Origin: Affinirhizobium lemnae
GTDB lineage: Bacteria; Pseudomonadota; Alphaproteobacteria; Rhizobiales; Rhizobiaceae
Direction of reading: 5' to 3'
Length of the DNA: 64,000 bases
Assembly: GCF_022968395.1 (NCBI RefSeq)
Contig: NZ_JALJQZ010000011.1
Location: forward strand, 1-64,000
Shown: piece by piece, positions 40,556 through 50,437 of the stretch
How the letters are laid out: each line of letters opens with the position of its first letter
How positions within the stretch are numbered: the stretch's first letter is position 1
The notes under the pieces: model-generated
Databases searched by the model: none
Told to the model about the DNA's origin: nothing
Seen by the model: the letters and a program-made list of their open reading frames with translations, nothing else
Made by a program: the position numbers and the translations under genes

Positions 40556-41617
40556 ATGCAGAAACCTCAAAGAAAGCGCATTGCAACACCGAGTGGGAGG
40601 GCCGTCATATCTCCCACGCGATGGATCTTGCTCTGCCTGCTGATCGCGCTCACGGGCGTGCTGTACATGGTACTGTTTATGGAAAGCGAAGCCTATTATA
40701 TTGGAGCGATCTACGCTCTGGCTTGCAGCCTTCCCCTCATTCTTTTCGAAGTCGGCAGATTGCTTCCAAATTTTCACGAACGGATCCAGAAACTACCGAC
40801 TCCTGGCTATATTGCGGGAAGCCTGATTTCCTATGTCGTGCTCAGTTGTTCCGGCTTTGCCCTCGCAGGGACACTCCTGAAGCTCTCTGGATTGATTCAA
40901 TCCGATTGGAGAGATGTTTTGATCCAGCGTCCCGCAACCTTCCTCTACACTTTAAGTTTCTTCTTCGCAGGGATCACCCTCCTGCGGATTCGCCAGTTGC
41001 TGGGCCGGGAAGTGTTCTCCAGTCTTGTGACGGGTCGATATCGAAAACCGCTACGCGAAGAGCGTGTCTTTCTATTCATCGACGTTATCGGTTCAACCAG
41101 CTACGCACGTCAGTTCGGCGATCTGCGAGCGCAGGAATTTCTTGGCGAAATCTTCGCAAGTTTTGCGGCTCACGTCCGCGCGCATGATGGAGAAATCGAC
41201 GACTATGTCGGCGACTGCGCCATTATAACCTGGCGAATGAAGATTGGGGTCGACAGGGCGCGCTGTGTAGTATGCCTCTGCGCAATTCTGGAAGAGTTGG
41301 AATGCAACAAGGATTGGTGGATCCAGCAGTTTGGTAGGGTGCCGAAAATTTGCGCGGCTCTCCACGGCGGCGTGGTGGTTACCGCCGCAATCGGTCTATT
41401 TCATCAGAAAATCACGTATTTCGGCGATGTGGTGAATACGACCGCGCGGATAGAAGGCCTTTGCAAGACCCTTGAAGAGCCTGTTCTGATATCAGCCGAG
41501 CTTTTGGCCCGTCTAAACCTGCCGGACAATGTGACCGCCGATTCCTGCGGAGCGCATACGGTCAAAGGTCATGATGCTCCCCTTACCGTTTTCGCGCTGA
41601 GACAGGTACCTGGCTAA
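40556..41617 (+). CDS. Membrane-bound class III adenylate/guanylate cyclase
   Basis: A 353-residue protein with four N-terminal membrane helices (about residues 22-42, 47-67, 85-110 and 125-145) and a cytoplasmic class III cyclase domain. The metal aspartates lie in FIDVIGS (176) and DYVGD (220), and the transition-state pair in GDVVNTTARIEG (Asn294, Arg298). At position 216, where adenylate cyclases have the purine-reading Lys (KxxGD), there is Asp. Start MQKPQRKR has AAGGTAG upstream. It ends 9 bp from the convergent ppx. Confidence 0.87.
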   Translation: MQKPQRKRIATPSGRAVISPTRWILLCLLIALTGVLYMVLFMESEAYYIGAIYALACSLPLILFEVGRLLPNFHERIQKLPTPGYIAGSLISYVVLSCSGFALAGTLLKLSGLIQSDWRDVLIQRPATFLYTLSFFFAGITLLRIRQLLGREVFSSLVTGRYRKPLREERVFLFIDVIGSTSYARQFGDLRAQEFLGEIFASFAAHVRAHDGEIDDYVGDCAIITWRMKIGVDRARCVVCLCAILEELECNKDWWIQQFGRVPKICAALHGGVVVTAAIGLFHQKITYFGDVVNTTARIEGLCKTLEEPVLISAELLARLNLPDNVTADSCGAHTVKGHDAPLTVFALRQVPG

Positions 41618-41626
41618 GCTGGCGAA

Positions 41627-43147
41627 TTACTCGAAGACGAAAGCAAGACGACGGCCCGTCAGCTTCGCCAGTTGTTGGAGGCGTCCGTCCAGGCGCTCGC
41701 CCGAGAAATTGATGTATTCGTGCGGAACGACCAGTTCGAGATCAAGATCCGGCTGGTTGGACTTCCGGAAGTATAGGTGGTTGACGACGCCTGGCATGGA
41801 TGCCGAGAAGAGGTAAACTACGCGCAGCAACCCGCCCAGAATTTTGGCGAGACCCAGAAGCCGCGGCGTGGCGATTTGCGCCAAAGGCTCTGTCGCGCCA
41901 TCGTCGTGAAGACCTTCAAAACGGTAATAGTTGGCAAGCGCAAGATAGGCGCGGCCCGGATGTGTGATGCCGACCAGCGACGAATGCGCAATCAAGTTCA
42001 AAGCCTGCAGCCCACGGTAATCCGGATGAGCGCGCCAACTGATGTCCGCCAGAAGACATGCCGCCCGGCGGTATCGGCTTTCCTCTTCCGATTCATCGAT
42101 CCCGAATGCGGGCACCGTGCGGCCGGTCCAATCCGCCAGTTCGCGAGCATGCTCTGGCGAGCGAGCGCGCAGAATGGCAAGTTGGTCAGATGCCAGCAAG
42201 AGCGGGTCTTCCGCCTGCTCCTCCGTGGGAAGCTGGGCATACAGGTAACCTTCTCGCACGCCCTGCGCGGAGAAGATCACGCCCGCCGGCTTCATGATGC
42301 TCAGCACTTCCTGCATGGCAACCGCACCAAAGGGCAGAAGCGCCCTGCGGTTCTTGGACACCGATTGCCAGGCCGGATCCTTGCTGTCCTTCGACAGTAC
42401 GATCTGCTCAAGAAAGTTCTGGATCTCGTCGAAGCGCAGCTCATACCCTTGCATCATGTGCAAAGGGTAATGCGCCATCTCCATGTGAAGCTTGGCGATG
42501 TTGCGCCAGGTTCCACCGACCGCGTAAAACGTGCGCCCGGCACCTTTCGCAAGAAGTTTCGCATCCTTCACATGGACCTTAGCAAGGCTGCGAGCCTTCG
42601 CCAGCGATCCGCCGGACACTTCTGAGAGGCGCAAACCGCCGAGCGGCAGTGTGATGCCCTTGCCAACCTTTCCAGCTTCTATGTCGATGAGTTCGAGCGA
42701 ACCGCCGCCCAGATCGCCGACGATTCCGTCGACTTCACTAAAGCCGCTGATAACGCCAAGGGCCGAATACAGAGCTTCCTCTTCACCGGACAGCACCTGA
42801 ACGGGATGGCTGAGGATGCGCTCTGCTTCCTCGATGAAAGCGGGTCCGTTGCTCGCCTCACGCGCGGCTGCCGTAGCCAGAATGAAAATACGCGTTGCCT
42901 GCGCCTGATCCGACAGCGCGCGGAACCGACGTAGTGCATTAAGGGCGCGCTCGACCGCCTCCTCGTCCATCTTGCCTGTTAGGCCTATGCCCTTGCCGAG
43001 ACCACAGAGCACCTTTTCATTGAATAGAACGGCAGGTGCGCGAGACAAGCCTTCGTAGACCACGAGGCGAACAGAGTTGGACCCAATATCCACCACGGAA
43101 ACAGGTGCGCTTCCGGGGAGACGCCCCTGTGCATCAGATCGTACCAT
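41627..43147 (-). CDS. ppx: Exopolyphosphatase
   Basis: A 506-residue Ppx/GppA-type enzyme that removes phosphate from polyphosphate ends, and may also hydrolyse pppGpp. The actin-like ATPase fold motifs VVDIGSNSVRLVVYEG and VGDLGGGSLELIDIE are intact. The C-terminal HD-like region is present (LLADISWRAHPDY). It starts 6 bp after ppk, so polyphosphate synthesis and breakdown are encoded in one operon. Confidence 0.95.
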   Translation of the reverse strand: MVRSDAQGRLPGSAPVSVVDIGSNSVRLVVYEGLSRAPAVLFNEKVLCGLGKGIGLTGKMDEEAVERALNALRRFRALSDQAQATRIFILATAAAREASNGPAFIEEAERILSHPVQVLSGEEEALYSALGVISGFSEVDGIVGDLGGGSLELIDIEAGKVGKGITLPLGGLRLSEVSGGSLAKARSLAKVHVKDAKLLAKGAGRTFYAVGGTWRNIAKLHMEMAHYPLHMMQGYELRFDEIQNFLEQIVLSKDSKDPAWQSVSKNRRALLPFGAVAMQEVLSIMKPAGVIFSAQGVREGYLYAQLPTEEQAEDPLLLASDQLAILRARSPEHARELADWTGRTVPAFGIDESEEESRYRRAACLLADISWRAHPDYRGLQALNLIAHSSLVGITHPGRAYLALANYYRFEGLHDDGATEPLAQIATPRLLGLAKILGGLLRVVYLFSASMPGVVNHLYFRKSNQPDLDLELVVPHEYINFSGERLDGRLQQLAKLTGRRLAFVFE

Positions 43148-43153
43148 AAAGCC

Positions 43154-45343
43154 CTATTTCTTACGTCCGGACATGATGCCCGCGATGAGTTTCGGCGCGC
43201 TCGACTTCAATGCTTCACCTCGGCCTGAAAGGCTCGGATTGGTCATGAAATAGTGTTGCGCGTTGAAAGGTTCCTCACCTTTGCGTGCTTCAATCCTGCG
43301 CGATGTTCCATCGGGCAGTATCTCGTAGCTCTGTTGGTTGTCAATCAGGTTACCCAGCATGATCTGTGAAAGAACCTGCTCGTGCACCGTAGGGTTAAGA
43401 AGCGGCACAAGGGTTTCGACCCTTCGATCAAGATTGCGTGGCATCATGTCGGCAGAGCCGATATAGACCAATGCCCTTTCAGAAGGCAGGCCCTGGCCAT
43501 TGCCAAAACAGAAGATGCGGCTGTGCTCCAGGAAGCGACCGACGATCGATTTCACGCGAATGTTTTCCGAGAGACCCTCGACCTGTGGGCGAAGGCAGCA
43601 GATGCCGCGTACCACGAGATCTACTTCGACGCCTGCCCTGCTGGCGCGGTAGAGCGCATCGATGATGTCCGGATCGACCAGCGAGTTCATCTTCATCCAG
43701 ATCGCCGCAGGGCGGCCTTCGGTCGCATGAACGATCTCTTCCTCGATATGCTTCAGGATTCGGGGCCGCAATGTATAGGGCGAAACCGCCAGCTTCATGC
43801 TCTCCTCAGGCTCGCCGTAGCCGGTGATGAAATTGAACACATTGGCCATGTCATGTGCAATTTTAGGATTACACGTGAAGAACGAAAGGTCCGTGTAGAT
43901 CTTGGCGGTGACCGGGTGATAATTGCCTGTGCCGAGGTGGCAGTAGGTACGTAGCTTGCCATCTTCACGACGCACGACCATCGACATCTTCGCATGCGTC
44001 TTAAGTTCGATGAAACCGAATACGACCTGCACGCCTGCCCGCTCCAGGTCACGCGCCCATCGTATGTTCGCCTCTTCATCAAACCTCGCCTTGAGCTCGA
44101 CGAGCGCGGTGACGGACTTGCCCATTTCGGCGGCATCGATCAGGGCTCGGACAATCGGGCTGTCGTTCGACGTACGATACAAGGTCTGCTTGATCGCCAG
44201 AACCTCGGGGTCGCGTGCTGCTTGCAAGAGGAACTGCACGACGACGTCAAAGCTCTCATAGGGATGATGAACCACCATGTCCTTTTCGCGAATGGCGGCG
44301 AAACAATCACCCGCGTGCTCGCGCACACGCTCCGGGAAGCGTGCGTTGTAGGGCTCAAACCGCAGATCATCACGCGGTGCCTTGGTGATTTCTGACAGGG
44401 TATTGAGCGCCAGCAATCCGGGCAGAACGGCAATACGGTTATCCGGCACGCCGAGTTCCTGCACTACGAACTGGCGCAGTGATGCAGGCATTTCACTATC
44501 CGTTTCGATCCGGATAACCTTGCCACGGCGGCGGCGCTTCAGCGCCGTCTCGAAGAAGCGGACAAGATCTTCGGCCTCTTCCTCGACTTCGATATCGCTG
44601 TCGCGAATGATGCGGAATGTACCGGCGCCCTTCACCTCATAGCCCGGGAACAGGCGGTCGATGAACATGCTCACGACATCTTCAAGAGTGATGTAGCGGA
44701 TCGTTGCACCCTCATCTGGCAAACGAATGAACCGATCCAGCGTCGGCGGCAGTCGCAGAAGGCCCGTCATCGGTTCGCGCCCGCTTTTGCTGTCCAGCTG
44801 CAGGCCCATGGAAAAGCCGAGGTTCGGGATGAACGGGAAGGGATGGGCCGGATCAATGGAGAGCGGAGTCAAGATCGGGAAAAGATTCTCCTCGAAATCG
44901 GTTGCCAGCCAGCTTCGGTCCTCGTCGGACAGGGCGGCTGGCCGCACGATCAGGATGTCTTCCTTGGCCAGATATTGTTGCAGAACGGCCAGAGACGCCT
45001 GCTGCTCCATCTGAAGATTGTCGATTTCCTTCAGTATCTCTTCAAGCTGTTCGGCCGACGTCTTGCCATCAGGGCTACGCACAACGATACCCTGACGTAC
45101 CTGCCCTTCCAGACCTGCGACGCGCACCATGAAGAACTCGTCGAGATTGGCCGCCGAAATGGACAGGAAACGCACCCGCTCCAGCAGCGGATGGGCTGTA
45201 TTCAAGGTTTCCTCGAGAACACGCCGATTGAACTGCAACCACGAAAATTCTCGGTTGATAAACCGCTCGGGGCTGCTCAGCAGATCGATGCCCGGTGCCT
45301 CCGCAACAGGCGGCAGCACATTGGTTTCCGACATCTGATCCAT
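43154..45343 (-). CDS. ppk: Polyphosphate kinase 1
   Basis: A 729-residue PPK1 that makes polyphosphate from ATP at the membrane. The N-terminal domain starts at [20 protein letters not shown]. The phosphorylated histidine lies in the C1 domain at [20 protein letters not shown], followed by [20 protein letters not shown]. The start has a GGGAAGGG ribosome binding site. It lies between hdaA, 140 bp away on the same strand, and ppx. Confidence 0.96.
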   Translation of the reverse strand: MDQMSETNVLPPVAEAPGIDLLSSPERFINREFSWLQFNRRVLEETLNTAHPLLERVRFLSISAANLDEFFMVRVAGLEGQVRQGIVVRSPDGKTSAEQLEEILKEIDNLQMEQQASLAVLQQYLAKEDILIVRPAALSDEDRSWLATDFEENLFPILTPLSIDPAHPFPFIPNLGFSMGLQLDSKSGREPMTGLLRLPPTLDRFIRLPDEGATIRYITLEDVVSMFIDRLFPGYEVKGAGTFRIIRDSDIEVEEEAEDLVRFFETALKRRRRGKVIRIETDSEMPASLRQFVVQELGVPDNRIAVLPGLLALNTLSEITKAPRDDLRFEPYNARFPERVREHAGDCFAAIREKDMVVHHPYESFDVVVQFLLQAARDPEVLAIKQTLYRTSNDSPIVRALIDAAEMGKSVTALVELKARFDEEANIRWARDLERAGVQVVFGFIELKTHAKMSMVVRREDGKLRTYCHLGTGNYHPVTAKIYTDLSFFTCNPKIAHDMANVFNFITGYGEPEESMKLAVSPYTLRPRILKHIEEEIVHATEGRPAAIWMKMNSLVDPDIIDALYRASRAGVEVDLVVRGICCLRPQVEGLSENIRVKSIVGRFLEHSRIFCFGNGQGLPSERALVYIGSADMMPRNLDRRVETLVPLLNPTVHEQVLSQIMLGNLIDNQQSYEILPDGTSRRIEARKGEEPFNAQHYFMTNPSLSGRGEALKSSAPKLIAGIMSGRKK

Positions 45344-45483
45344 TGACGACCCTTCCCAAAGTCTGAACAGGAGTTTCTCGACACGACTGGCGCCGCATGG
45401 CGTAGTTCATGTCAGCCGGAATCAACGCCTGTTCCGGCCCTTCCTCCCGGCCCTATAACTTTTCAACGACGGAAAGATGACAG

Positions 45484-46194
45484 TCAATCTTCCGGGTCGT
45501 CAGCAGAGAAACTCTCCAGCACTTCGGCCGCAAGATTACGCGTAATCCTTGTGCCCCTGGCCAGAGCAAGATGATCCAGTCGCTCTACAACACCCTGGGC
45601 CGCCTGCATGGAGCGCTCCATACGTGCCACGATATAAGCCACAATCCGATCATCAATGTGCAGTTGGCGATCAGCAAAGAGCTTGATGATGACTTGTCCC
45701 AGCAGGTCTTCGTCCGGCTCTCCGATTTCGACCACAGTCGCCGCCTTCAGGCGAGAGCGTAGATCCGGAAGGGTGACGGGCCATGACATGGGCCAGAGCC
45801 GCGCGGTCATCAACAGGCTATGACCGTTTTCCCGGACACTGTTGATGACGTGAAAGAGCTCGTTGTCGTCGAAAGCAACCTGGTCCGCATCCTCGAAGAG
45901 AACCGGTCGCGACGCAGCGATTATTGCCGCATGCGCACCAGCTTTCGGCTGAATGATCTCTGCACCGGCCTTCTCTCGCCAGATGTTGGCCAGATGTGTC
46001 TTTCCGCATCCAGCAGGCCCAGTCAAAATCACGACCGGAGCATTCCAGTGCGGCCATGCATCAATCATTGCAACGGCTGCACTGACCGGTTCCGCGACGA
46101 GAAGATCCTCGCGACCGATTGCGGCATCGTGGCTCAGAGCCAGCGGAAGCTGCTCCGCGCGCTGGCGCCTTGTTTTATCAAGCGTCTCTGTCAT
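45484..46194 (-). CDS. hdaA: HdaA, DnaA-related replication inactivator
   Basis: A 236-residue AAA+ protein that with the sliding clamp makes DnaA hydrolyse its ATP, limiting initiation to once per cycle. The clamp-binding motif EQLPLAL lies near residue 15. Walker A is TGPAGCGKTHLA and Walker B VLFEDAD; the DnaA domain IV is missing, as in the Hda family. The start MTETLDKTRRQR is 52 codons inside a longer open frame and overlaps the upstream AI-2E gene by 17 bp. The name follows Caulobacter. Confidence 0.9.
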   Translation of the reverse strand: MTETLDKTRRQRAEQLPLALSHDAAIGREDLLVAEPVSAAVAMIDAWPHWNAPVVILTGPAGCGKTHLANIWREKAGAEIIQPKAGAHAAIIAASRPVLFEDADQVAFDDNELFHVINSVRENGHSLLMTARLWPMSWPVTLPDLRSRLKAATVVEIGEPDEDLLGQVIIKLFADRQLHIDDRIVAYIVARMERSMQAAQGVVERLDHLALARGTRITRNLAAEVLESFSADDPED

Positions 46195-47341
46195 GCGAAA
46201 TTTGGGGCTCTTGCACGGCCTTTGTTGCGACTTCCGCCTTTTCATCCCAAGGCAGCGCAGTCGAATGACCGAAATATATATCGCTTTGAAGATAGCGTGA
46301 GATCGCAAACCGCACAAGCACGCCAACAACCGCGGCGGCGGGCACAGCAATCAGCAAGCCAACAAACCCGAACATGGCACCGAAGGCCAGAAGCGCGAAC
46401 ATCAGCCAGACCGGATGCAGCCCTACGCTGGACCCCACAAGCTTCGGCTGAAGAATATTGCCTTCGATGAACTGCCCGGAAAAGAACACGGCCATGGTAG
46501 CGATGATCCAGCCATAATCCGGCCAGAACTGCATGAGCGCTACACCCACAGCGAGGATGAGTCCCACCAGCGAACCGATGTAGGGAATGAAACTGATCAT
46601 ACCCGCGACGAAGCCGATCAGCAGGCCAAAGTTCAGACCGACCAGTGAAAGGCCAACCGCATAATAGATGCCGAGAATGAGGCAGAGCGAACCCTGCCCG
46701 CGGATGAAGCCAGAAACCGCATCGTCCATCTCCCGCGCCAGTTGGCGGATGGTATGGACCTGATCGCGCGGAACCCAGCTGTCCACCTTCTCAACCATGC
46801 GGTCCCAATCCAGCAAGATATAGAAGGCGACGACGGGGGTGACAACGAGAAGCGAAATCACGTCGATCAGCGTTTTGCCCGAATTCCACAACTGGTTCAG
46901 CAATCCACCGATGAAGCCCGCGCCTTCCGACATCAGGCCGGAGAAGTTCTGCTTGGCGTTCTGAATCTGCGTTACCATCCACTTGGGAAGGTAGGAGTTT
47001 TCAGGATTGGCGATCAGTTGCTGCAGCTGTGTGATGTAATCAGGCAGGACCTGGGCAAATTGGCTGAACTGGCCGATAATGAGGGGCACCACCACGATCA
47101 GCGCCATGGCGAACATCAAGATGAAGCTGATGAGAATAACAATGGTTGCCATCAGCCGGCTGAGGCCTCGGCGTTCCAGCCAGTCTGCGACCGGATCCAG
47201 AAAATAGGCCAGTGCCATGCCCGCCACGAAAGGCAACAGGATCGTTCGAAAGGCCAGAAGAAAAATAACGAAGGCGATAAAGGCGCAAATCCAGAATAGC
47301 ACGTAACGCCGAAGGCTTGCACCGCTGATGTGATAGGCCAT
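46178..47341 (-). CDS. AI-2E family transporter (PerM-like)
   Basis: A 387-residue integral membrane protein of the AI-2E/UPF0118 family with seven to eight membrane helices. Typical are the pair FVAGMALAYFLDPVADWLER and the C-terminal GSSVGLHPVWLMFALLAFGA. Members include exporters, Na+/H+ antiporters and PerM; the substrate here is unknown. It overlaps hdaA by 17 bp and is therefore coupled to it, an arrangement also seen in other alphaproteobacteria. Its promoter and that of purM lie in the 298-bp gap. Confidence 0.88.
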   Translation of the reverse strand: MAYHISGASLRRYVLFWICAFIAFVIFLLAFRTILLPFVAGMALAYFLDPVADWLERRGLSRLMATIVILISFILMFAMALIVVVPLIIGQFSQFAQVLPDYITQLQQLIANPENSYLPKWMVTQIQNAKQNFSGLMSEGAGFIGGLLNQLWNSGKTLIDVISLLVVTPVVAFYILLDWDRMVEKVDSWVPRDQVHTIRQLAREMDDAVSGFIRGQGSLCLILGIYYAVGLSLVGLNFGLLIGFVAGMISFIPYIGSLVGLILAVGVALMQFWPDYGWIIATMAVFFSGQFIEGNILQPKLVGSSVGLHPVWLMFALLAFGAMFGFVGLLIAVPAAAVVGVLVRFAISRYLQSDIYFGHSTALPWDEKAEVATKAVQEPQISHDRDA

Positions 47342-47639
47342 GAAAGGGTTCCTTGCCGCACTGCGTTCACGAAGTGGGATAGGCTGTGTCTGCCATCAAG
47401 GTCAAGCCGGATTGCTAGAAGGGGGAATCTGGGCTGGGCAGCTCAGAAAACAGGGGCAAATACCGGCCAACTCTTGCATCTGACGGCACTCCGTGCCATG
47501 GCCAGCCGCAAGAATGGAACCGTCACCAGTAAGGTTGCGGAGCCGGGATTTTGAGCAAATTTGCAGGTTTCCGCTCAAGGCACGACTACCGCTCCGGGTC
47601 AGTGCTGCAGCACCTGCCAAACCCGTATGGAGACGCATG
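47342..47639. other. Intergenic region between the AI-2E gene and purM
   Basis: About 298 bp between divergent genes. No gene, riboswitch or strong inverted repeat was recognised. An upstream in-frame extension of purM is open but has no family similarity. Confidence 0.55.
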
Positions 47640-48713
47640 ATGAGTAAAGCAGGCAAGAATGGTCTTACCTACAGCGATGCCGGCGTCGATATCGATGCGG
47701 GCAATCTCATGGTTGAGAAGATCAAGCCCGCTGTCCGCTCAACGCGTCGACCGGGTGCCGATGGCGAGATTGGTGGCTTCGGCGGCCTGTTTGATCTGAA
47801 AGCAGCAGGCTTCACCGACCCGGTGCTCGTTGCGGCCAACGATGGCGTCGGCACCAAGCTGAAGATCGCAATCGACGCCGACCGTCACGATACCGTCGGC
47901 ATTGATCTGGTGGCCATGTGTGTCAACGACCTTGTCGTTCAGGGCGCCGAACCGCTATTCTTCTTGGATTATTTTGCCACGGGCAAGCTCAATCCGGAAC
48001 AGGGTGCAGCAATCGTTCTCGGTATTGCAAACGGTTGCCGACAGGCTGGCTGCGCCTTGATCGGCGGCGAAACAGCGGAAATGCCCGGAATGTACCGTGA
48101 CGGCGATTACGATCTGGCAGGTTTTGCTGTCGGAGCTGCCGAGCGCGGACAGTTGCTGCCGACTGGCGACCTTCAGGCTGGCGACGTCATTCTCGGCCTA
48201 ACCTCATCGGGCGTTCACTCCAACGGCTTCTCGCTCGTCCGCAAAATCGTGGACGTGTCCGGTCTCTCGTGGAGCGATCCGGCTCCATTCTCCGAGAGCA
48301 AGACACTTGGTGAAGCCCTGCTGACGCCAACCCGCATCTACGTAAAGCCGCTGTTGAAAGCGATCCGTGAAACGAACGCCCTCAAGGCCCTCGCACATAT
48401 TACCGGCGGCGGTTTCCCTGATAATATTCCACGCGTTCTGCCGGATCATCTGGCCGCAGAAATCGATCTCGACAGCATCCCGGTTCCGCCCGTCTTCTCG
48501 TGGCTTGCTAAGACAGGCGGCGTTGTCGCCACCGAAATGCTGCGCACCTTCAACTGTGGTGTCGGCATGATCGCCGTTGTCTCGGCAGAAAATGCGCAGG
48601 CAGTGACAGAAGTTCTCAATCGTGAAGGTGAAGTGGTGGTACCGCTTGGCCGCATGGTTGCCCGGGAAGCGGGCGCTGCCGGAACCATCTACAAGGGAAC
48701 GCTTGCTCTATGA
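47640..48713 (+). CDS. purM: Phosphoribosylformylglycinamidine cyclo-ligase (AIR synthetase)
   Basis: A 357-residue enzyme for the fifth step of purine synthesis, closing the imidazole ring. Motifs include [32 protein letters not shown] and [13 protein letters not shown]. The start was set at [11 protein letters not shown] with GGAGA upstream; an ATG one codon earlier is equally placed. A much longer open frame begins at 47493 but lacks similarity. It overlaps purN by 4 bp. Confidence 0.96.
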   Translation: MSKAGKNGLTYSDAGVDIDAGNLMVEKIKPAVRSTRRPGADGEIGGFGGLFDLKAAGFTDPVLVAANDGVGTKLKIAIDADRHDTVGIDLVAMCVNDLVVQGAEPLFFLDYFATGKLNPEQGAAIVLGIANGCRQAGCALIGGETAEMPGMYRDGDYDLAGFAVGAAERGQLLPTGDLQAGDVILGLTSSGVHSNGFSLVRKIVDVSGLSWSDPAPFSESKTLGEALLTPTRIYVKPLLKAIRETNALKALAHITGGGFPDNIPRVLPDHLAAEIDLDSIPVPPVFSWLAKTGGVVATEMLRTFNCGVGMIAVVSAENAQAVTEVLNREGEVVVPLGRMVAREAGAAGTIYKGTLAL

Positions 48714-49342
48714 GCCAGATCCGCAAACGCGTTGTTGTGCTGATCTCAGGCGGCGGTTCGAATATGCTGGCGCTCGCCGATGCATGTGCGGCGGACGATT
48801 TTCCTGCGGAGATCGTCGGTGTGATTTCGGATCGCAAGGGCGCGGGCGGCCTCGCCAAGGCTGAAGCACGAGGCATCCCGACCTTTGCGTTCGAGCGCAA
48901 GGATTATGGTTCCAAGGCAGAGCATGAGAGTGCGGTGCTTGAGGCGCTTGCCTTACTGAACCCTGATCTCATTTGTCTGGCGGGCTACATGCGTCTGCTC
49001 TCCTCGGACTTCATTCGTCCCTATGAGGGGCGCATCCTGAATATCCATCCATCACTGTTGCCGCTGTTTCCGGGTTTGCACACGCATCAACGTGCAATCG
49101 AGGCAGGTATGAAGGTGGCCGGCTGCACAGTTCACTTCGTTACGGAGGGAATGGATGAAGGGCCAATTATCGCGCAGGCGGCTGTGCCGATCCTGAAAGA
49201 CGACACATCAGATAGTTTGGCGGCGCGCGTTCTCATCGTCGAACATGCAACCTATCGCCTTGCTCTGGAAAAGATTGCCGGTCCGCCGAATCTTTTCTAC
49301 GCGCCTGCCGTCCAGGCAAGTGATTTTGTCATCAGCCTGTAG
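48710..49342 (+). CDS. purN: Phosphoribosylglycinamide formyltransferase
   Basis: A 210-residue folate-dependent GAR transformylase, the third step of purine synthesis. [18 protein letters not shown] is the nucleotide-binding start. The catalytic Asn-His pair is in [20 protein letters not shown], with the Asp in [14 protein letters not shown]. It is coupled to purM through an ATGA overlap. Confidence 0.95.
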   Translation: MSQIRKRVVVLISGGGSNMLALADACAADDFPAEIVGVISDRKGAGGLAKAEARGIPTFAFERKDYGSKAEHESAVLEALALLNPDLICLAGYMRLLSSDFIRPYEGRILNIHPSLLPLFPGLHTHQRAIEAGMKVAGCTVHFVTEGMDEGPIIAQAAVPILKDDTSDSLAARVLIVEHATYRLALEKIAGPPNLFYAPAVQASDFVISL

Positions 49343-49489
49343 TGCTGAAATTGATACCGGGCCGACTGCCTTTGCCAACCCGGCGCTGTCTATAGGCGGT
49401 TATTTGTCCCACAGCATAGGCGAGAGACATGAGATAGTTCCCGATTTCCGCAGAGACTGATTTCGGGTCTTCAGAAAAGCAGGATGCCT

Positions 49490-49777
49490 TCGGTCGATTT
49501 TTTTGCTTTTGGGATACAAACAGTCCGTGAGGCGCGCCTTCATAGTCTATCAGTTCTGCGCGGATATGATTTTCGCCGCGGTGCGGCCGCATGCATGATC
49601 GGAACCGTTTTATCTCCTGTTCCGTGAATGATCAGCGTCTGTATTGGCCGCTTCCATGGCGAAATCATCCCAGGTGTCTGAGGTCAGGGGCCAGCCATGA
49701 AGCAGGACGATCGGGCGACCCTGCCCCCAATCCTTCACGTAGAGTTCTGTTCCGGTCCGGGTCTTGATCATGGTCAT
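49490..49777 (-). pseudogene. Decayed alpha/beta hydrolase (chloroperoxidase-like)
   Basis: From an ATG at 49777, with AAAGGAT upstream, the minus strand reads MTMIKTRTGTELYVKDWGQG and RPIVLLHGWPLTSDTWDDF, the start of a non-haem chloroperoxidase-type hydrolase. The next 180 or so codons are missing. The sequence resumes in another frame at IQTLIIHGTGDKTVPI, the region of the catalytic Asp. After a further frame change it ends with AELIDYEGAPHGLFVS, the region of the catalytic His. The Ser nucleophile region is gone. The internal deletion and two frame changes make it non-functional. Confidence 0.8.
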
Positions 49778-49843
49778 CGGGGGATCCTTTCGCTGGATTG
49801 GCCCCGTTCAACGCAGTTTTCCGATCTGCGTTCCGTCCTGACC

Positions 49844-50437
49844 CTACCGAAGCCTATCGCGATTGAGCAGCGCCCATTGCAGCAGCATGATCGTCTTGCC
49901 GTCGAGGATCTCGCCACTCTCCACCATGGTCAAAGCTTGCGAGAGCGGAATTTCCAGGACCTCGATGTCCTCGTTCTCTTCCTCAAGACCGCCTCCTTCA
50001 CTCACCCTGTCCTCCACATCAATAATGGCGGCGTAGAAGTGAATGAGTTCTGTCACGGCGCCGGGCGACATGAAACATTTGAACAGAAAGCGCACATCGC
50101 GCACCTGATATCCGGTTTCTTCAATCGCTTCGCGGCGTATCGCTTCTTCCGGGTGTTCACCATCCAGAAGACCGGCCGGAGTTTCGATCAGCAATCCGTC
50201 GGTCTCGTTCATATAGGCAGGCATCCGGAACTGGCGGACCAGAACCACCAGATCCCGCTTCGGATCATAGAGCAGGATCGTAGCACCATTGCCCCGATCA
50301 TAGACTTCGCGGTGGAGCCTGCTCGTCTTGCCGTTGCGACCCGTATAGTCAAAGCTGACCTTGTGGAGAAAATACCAGTTATCGGAAAGCAGCTTCTTCT
50401 CGACGATGGTCACTTCGGGTTGCATTGGCTGCGTCAT
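49844..50437 (-). CDS. Nudix hydrolase (GDP-mannose pyrophosphatase NudK-like)
   Basis: A 197-residue Nudix protein of the NudK/ADP-ribose pyrophosphatase type. The Nudix box is complete around REAIEETGY, preceded by PAGLLDGE. It cleaves a nucleoside diphosphate linked to a sugar, such as GDP-mannose or ADP-ribose. The start MTQPMQPEVTI was chosen because it forms an ATGA overlap with the stop of the molybdopterin oxidoreductase gene. The link to a molybdoenzyme may matter or may be simple packing. Confidence 0.87.
   Translation of the reverse strand: MTQPMQPEVTIVEKKLLSDNWYFLHKVSFDYTGRNGKTSRLHREVYDRGNGATILLYDPKRDLVVLVRQFRMPAYMNETDGLLIETPAGLLDGEHPEEAIRREAIEETGYQVRDVRFLFKCFMSPGAVTELIHFYAAIIDVEDRVSEGGGLEEENEDIEVLEIPLSQALTMVESGEILDGKTIMLLQWALLNRDRLR

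Noticed and set aside
45416-45439. Inverted repeat GCCGGAA/TTCCGGC after hdaA as terminator
   Set aside because: No T-run follows on the minus strand, so termination is not supported.
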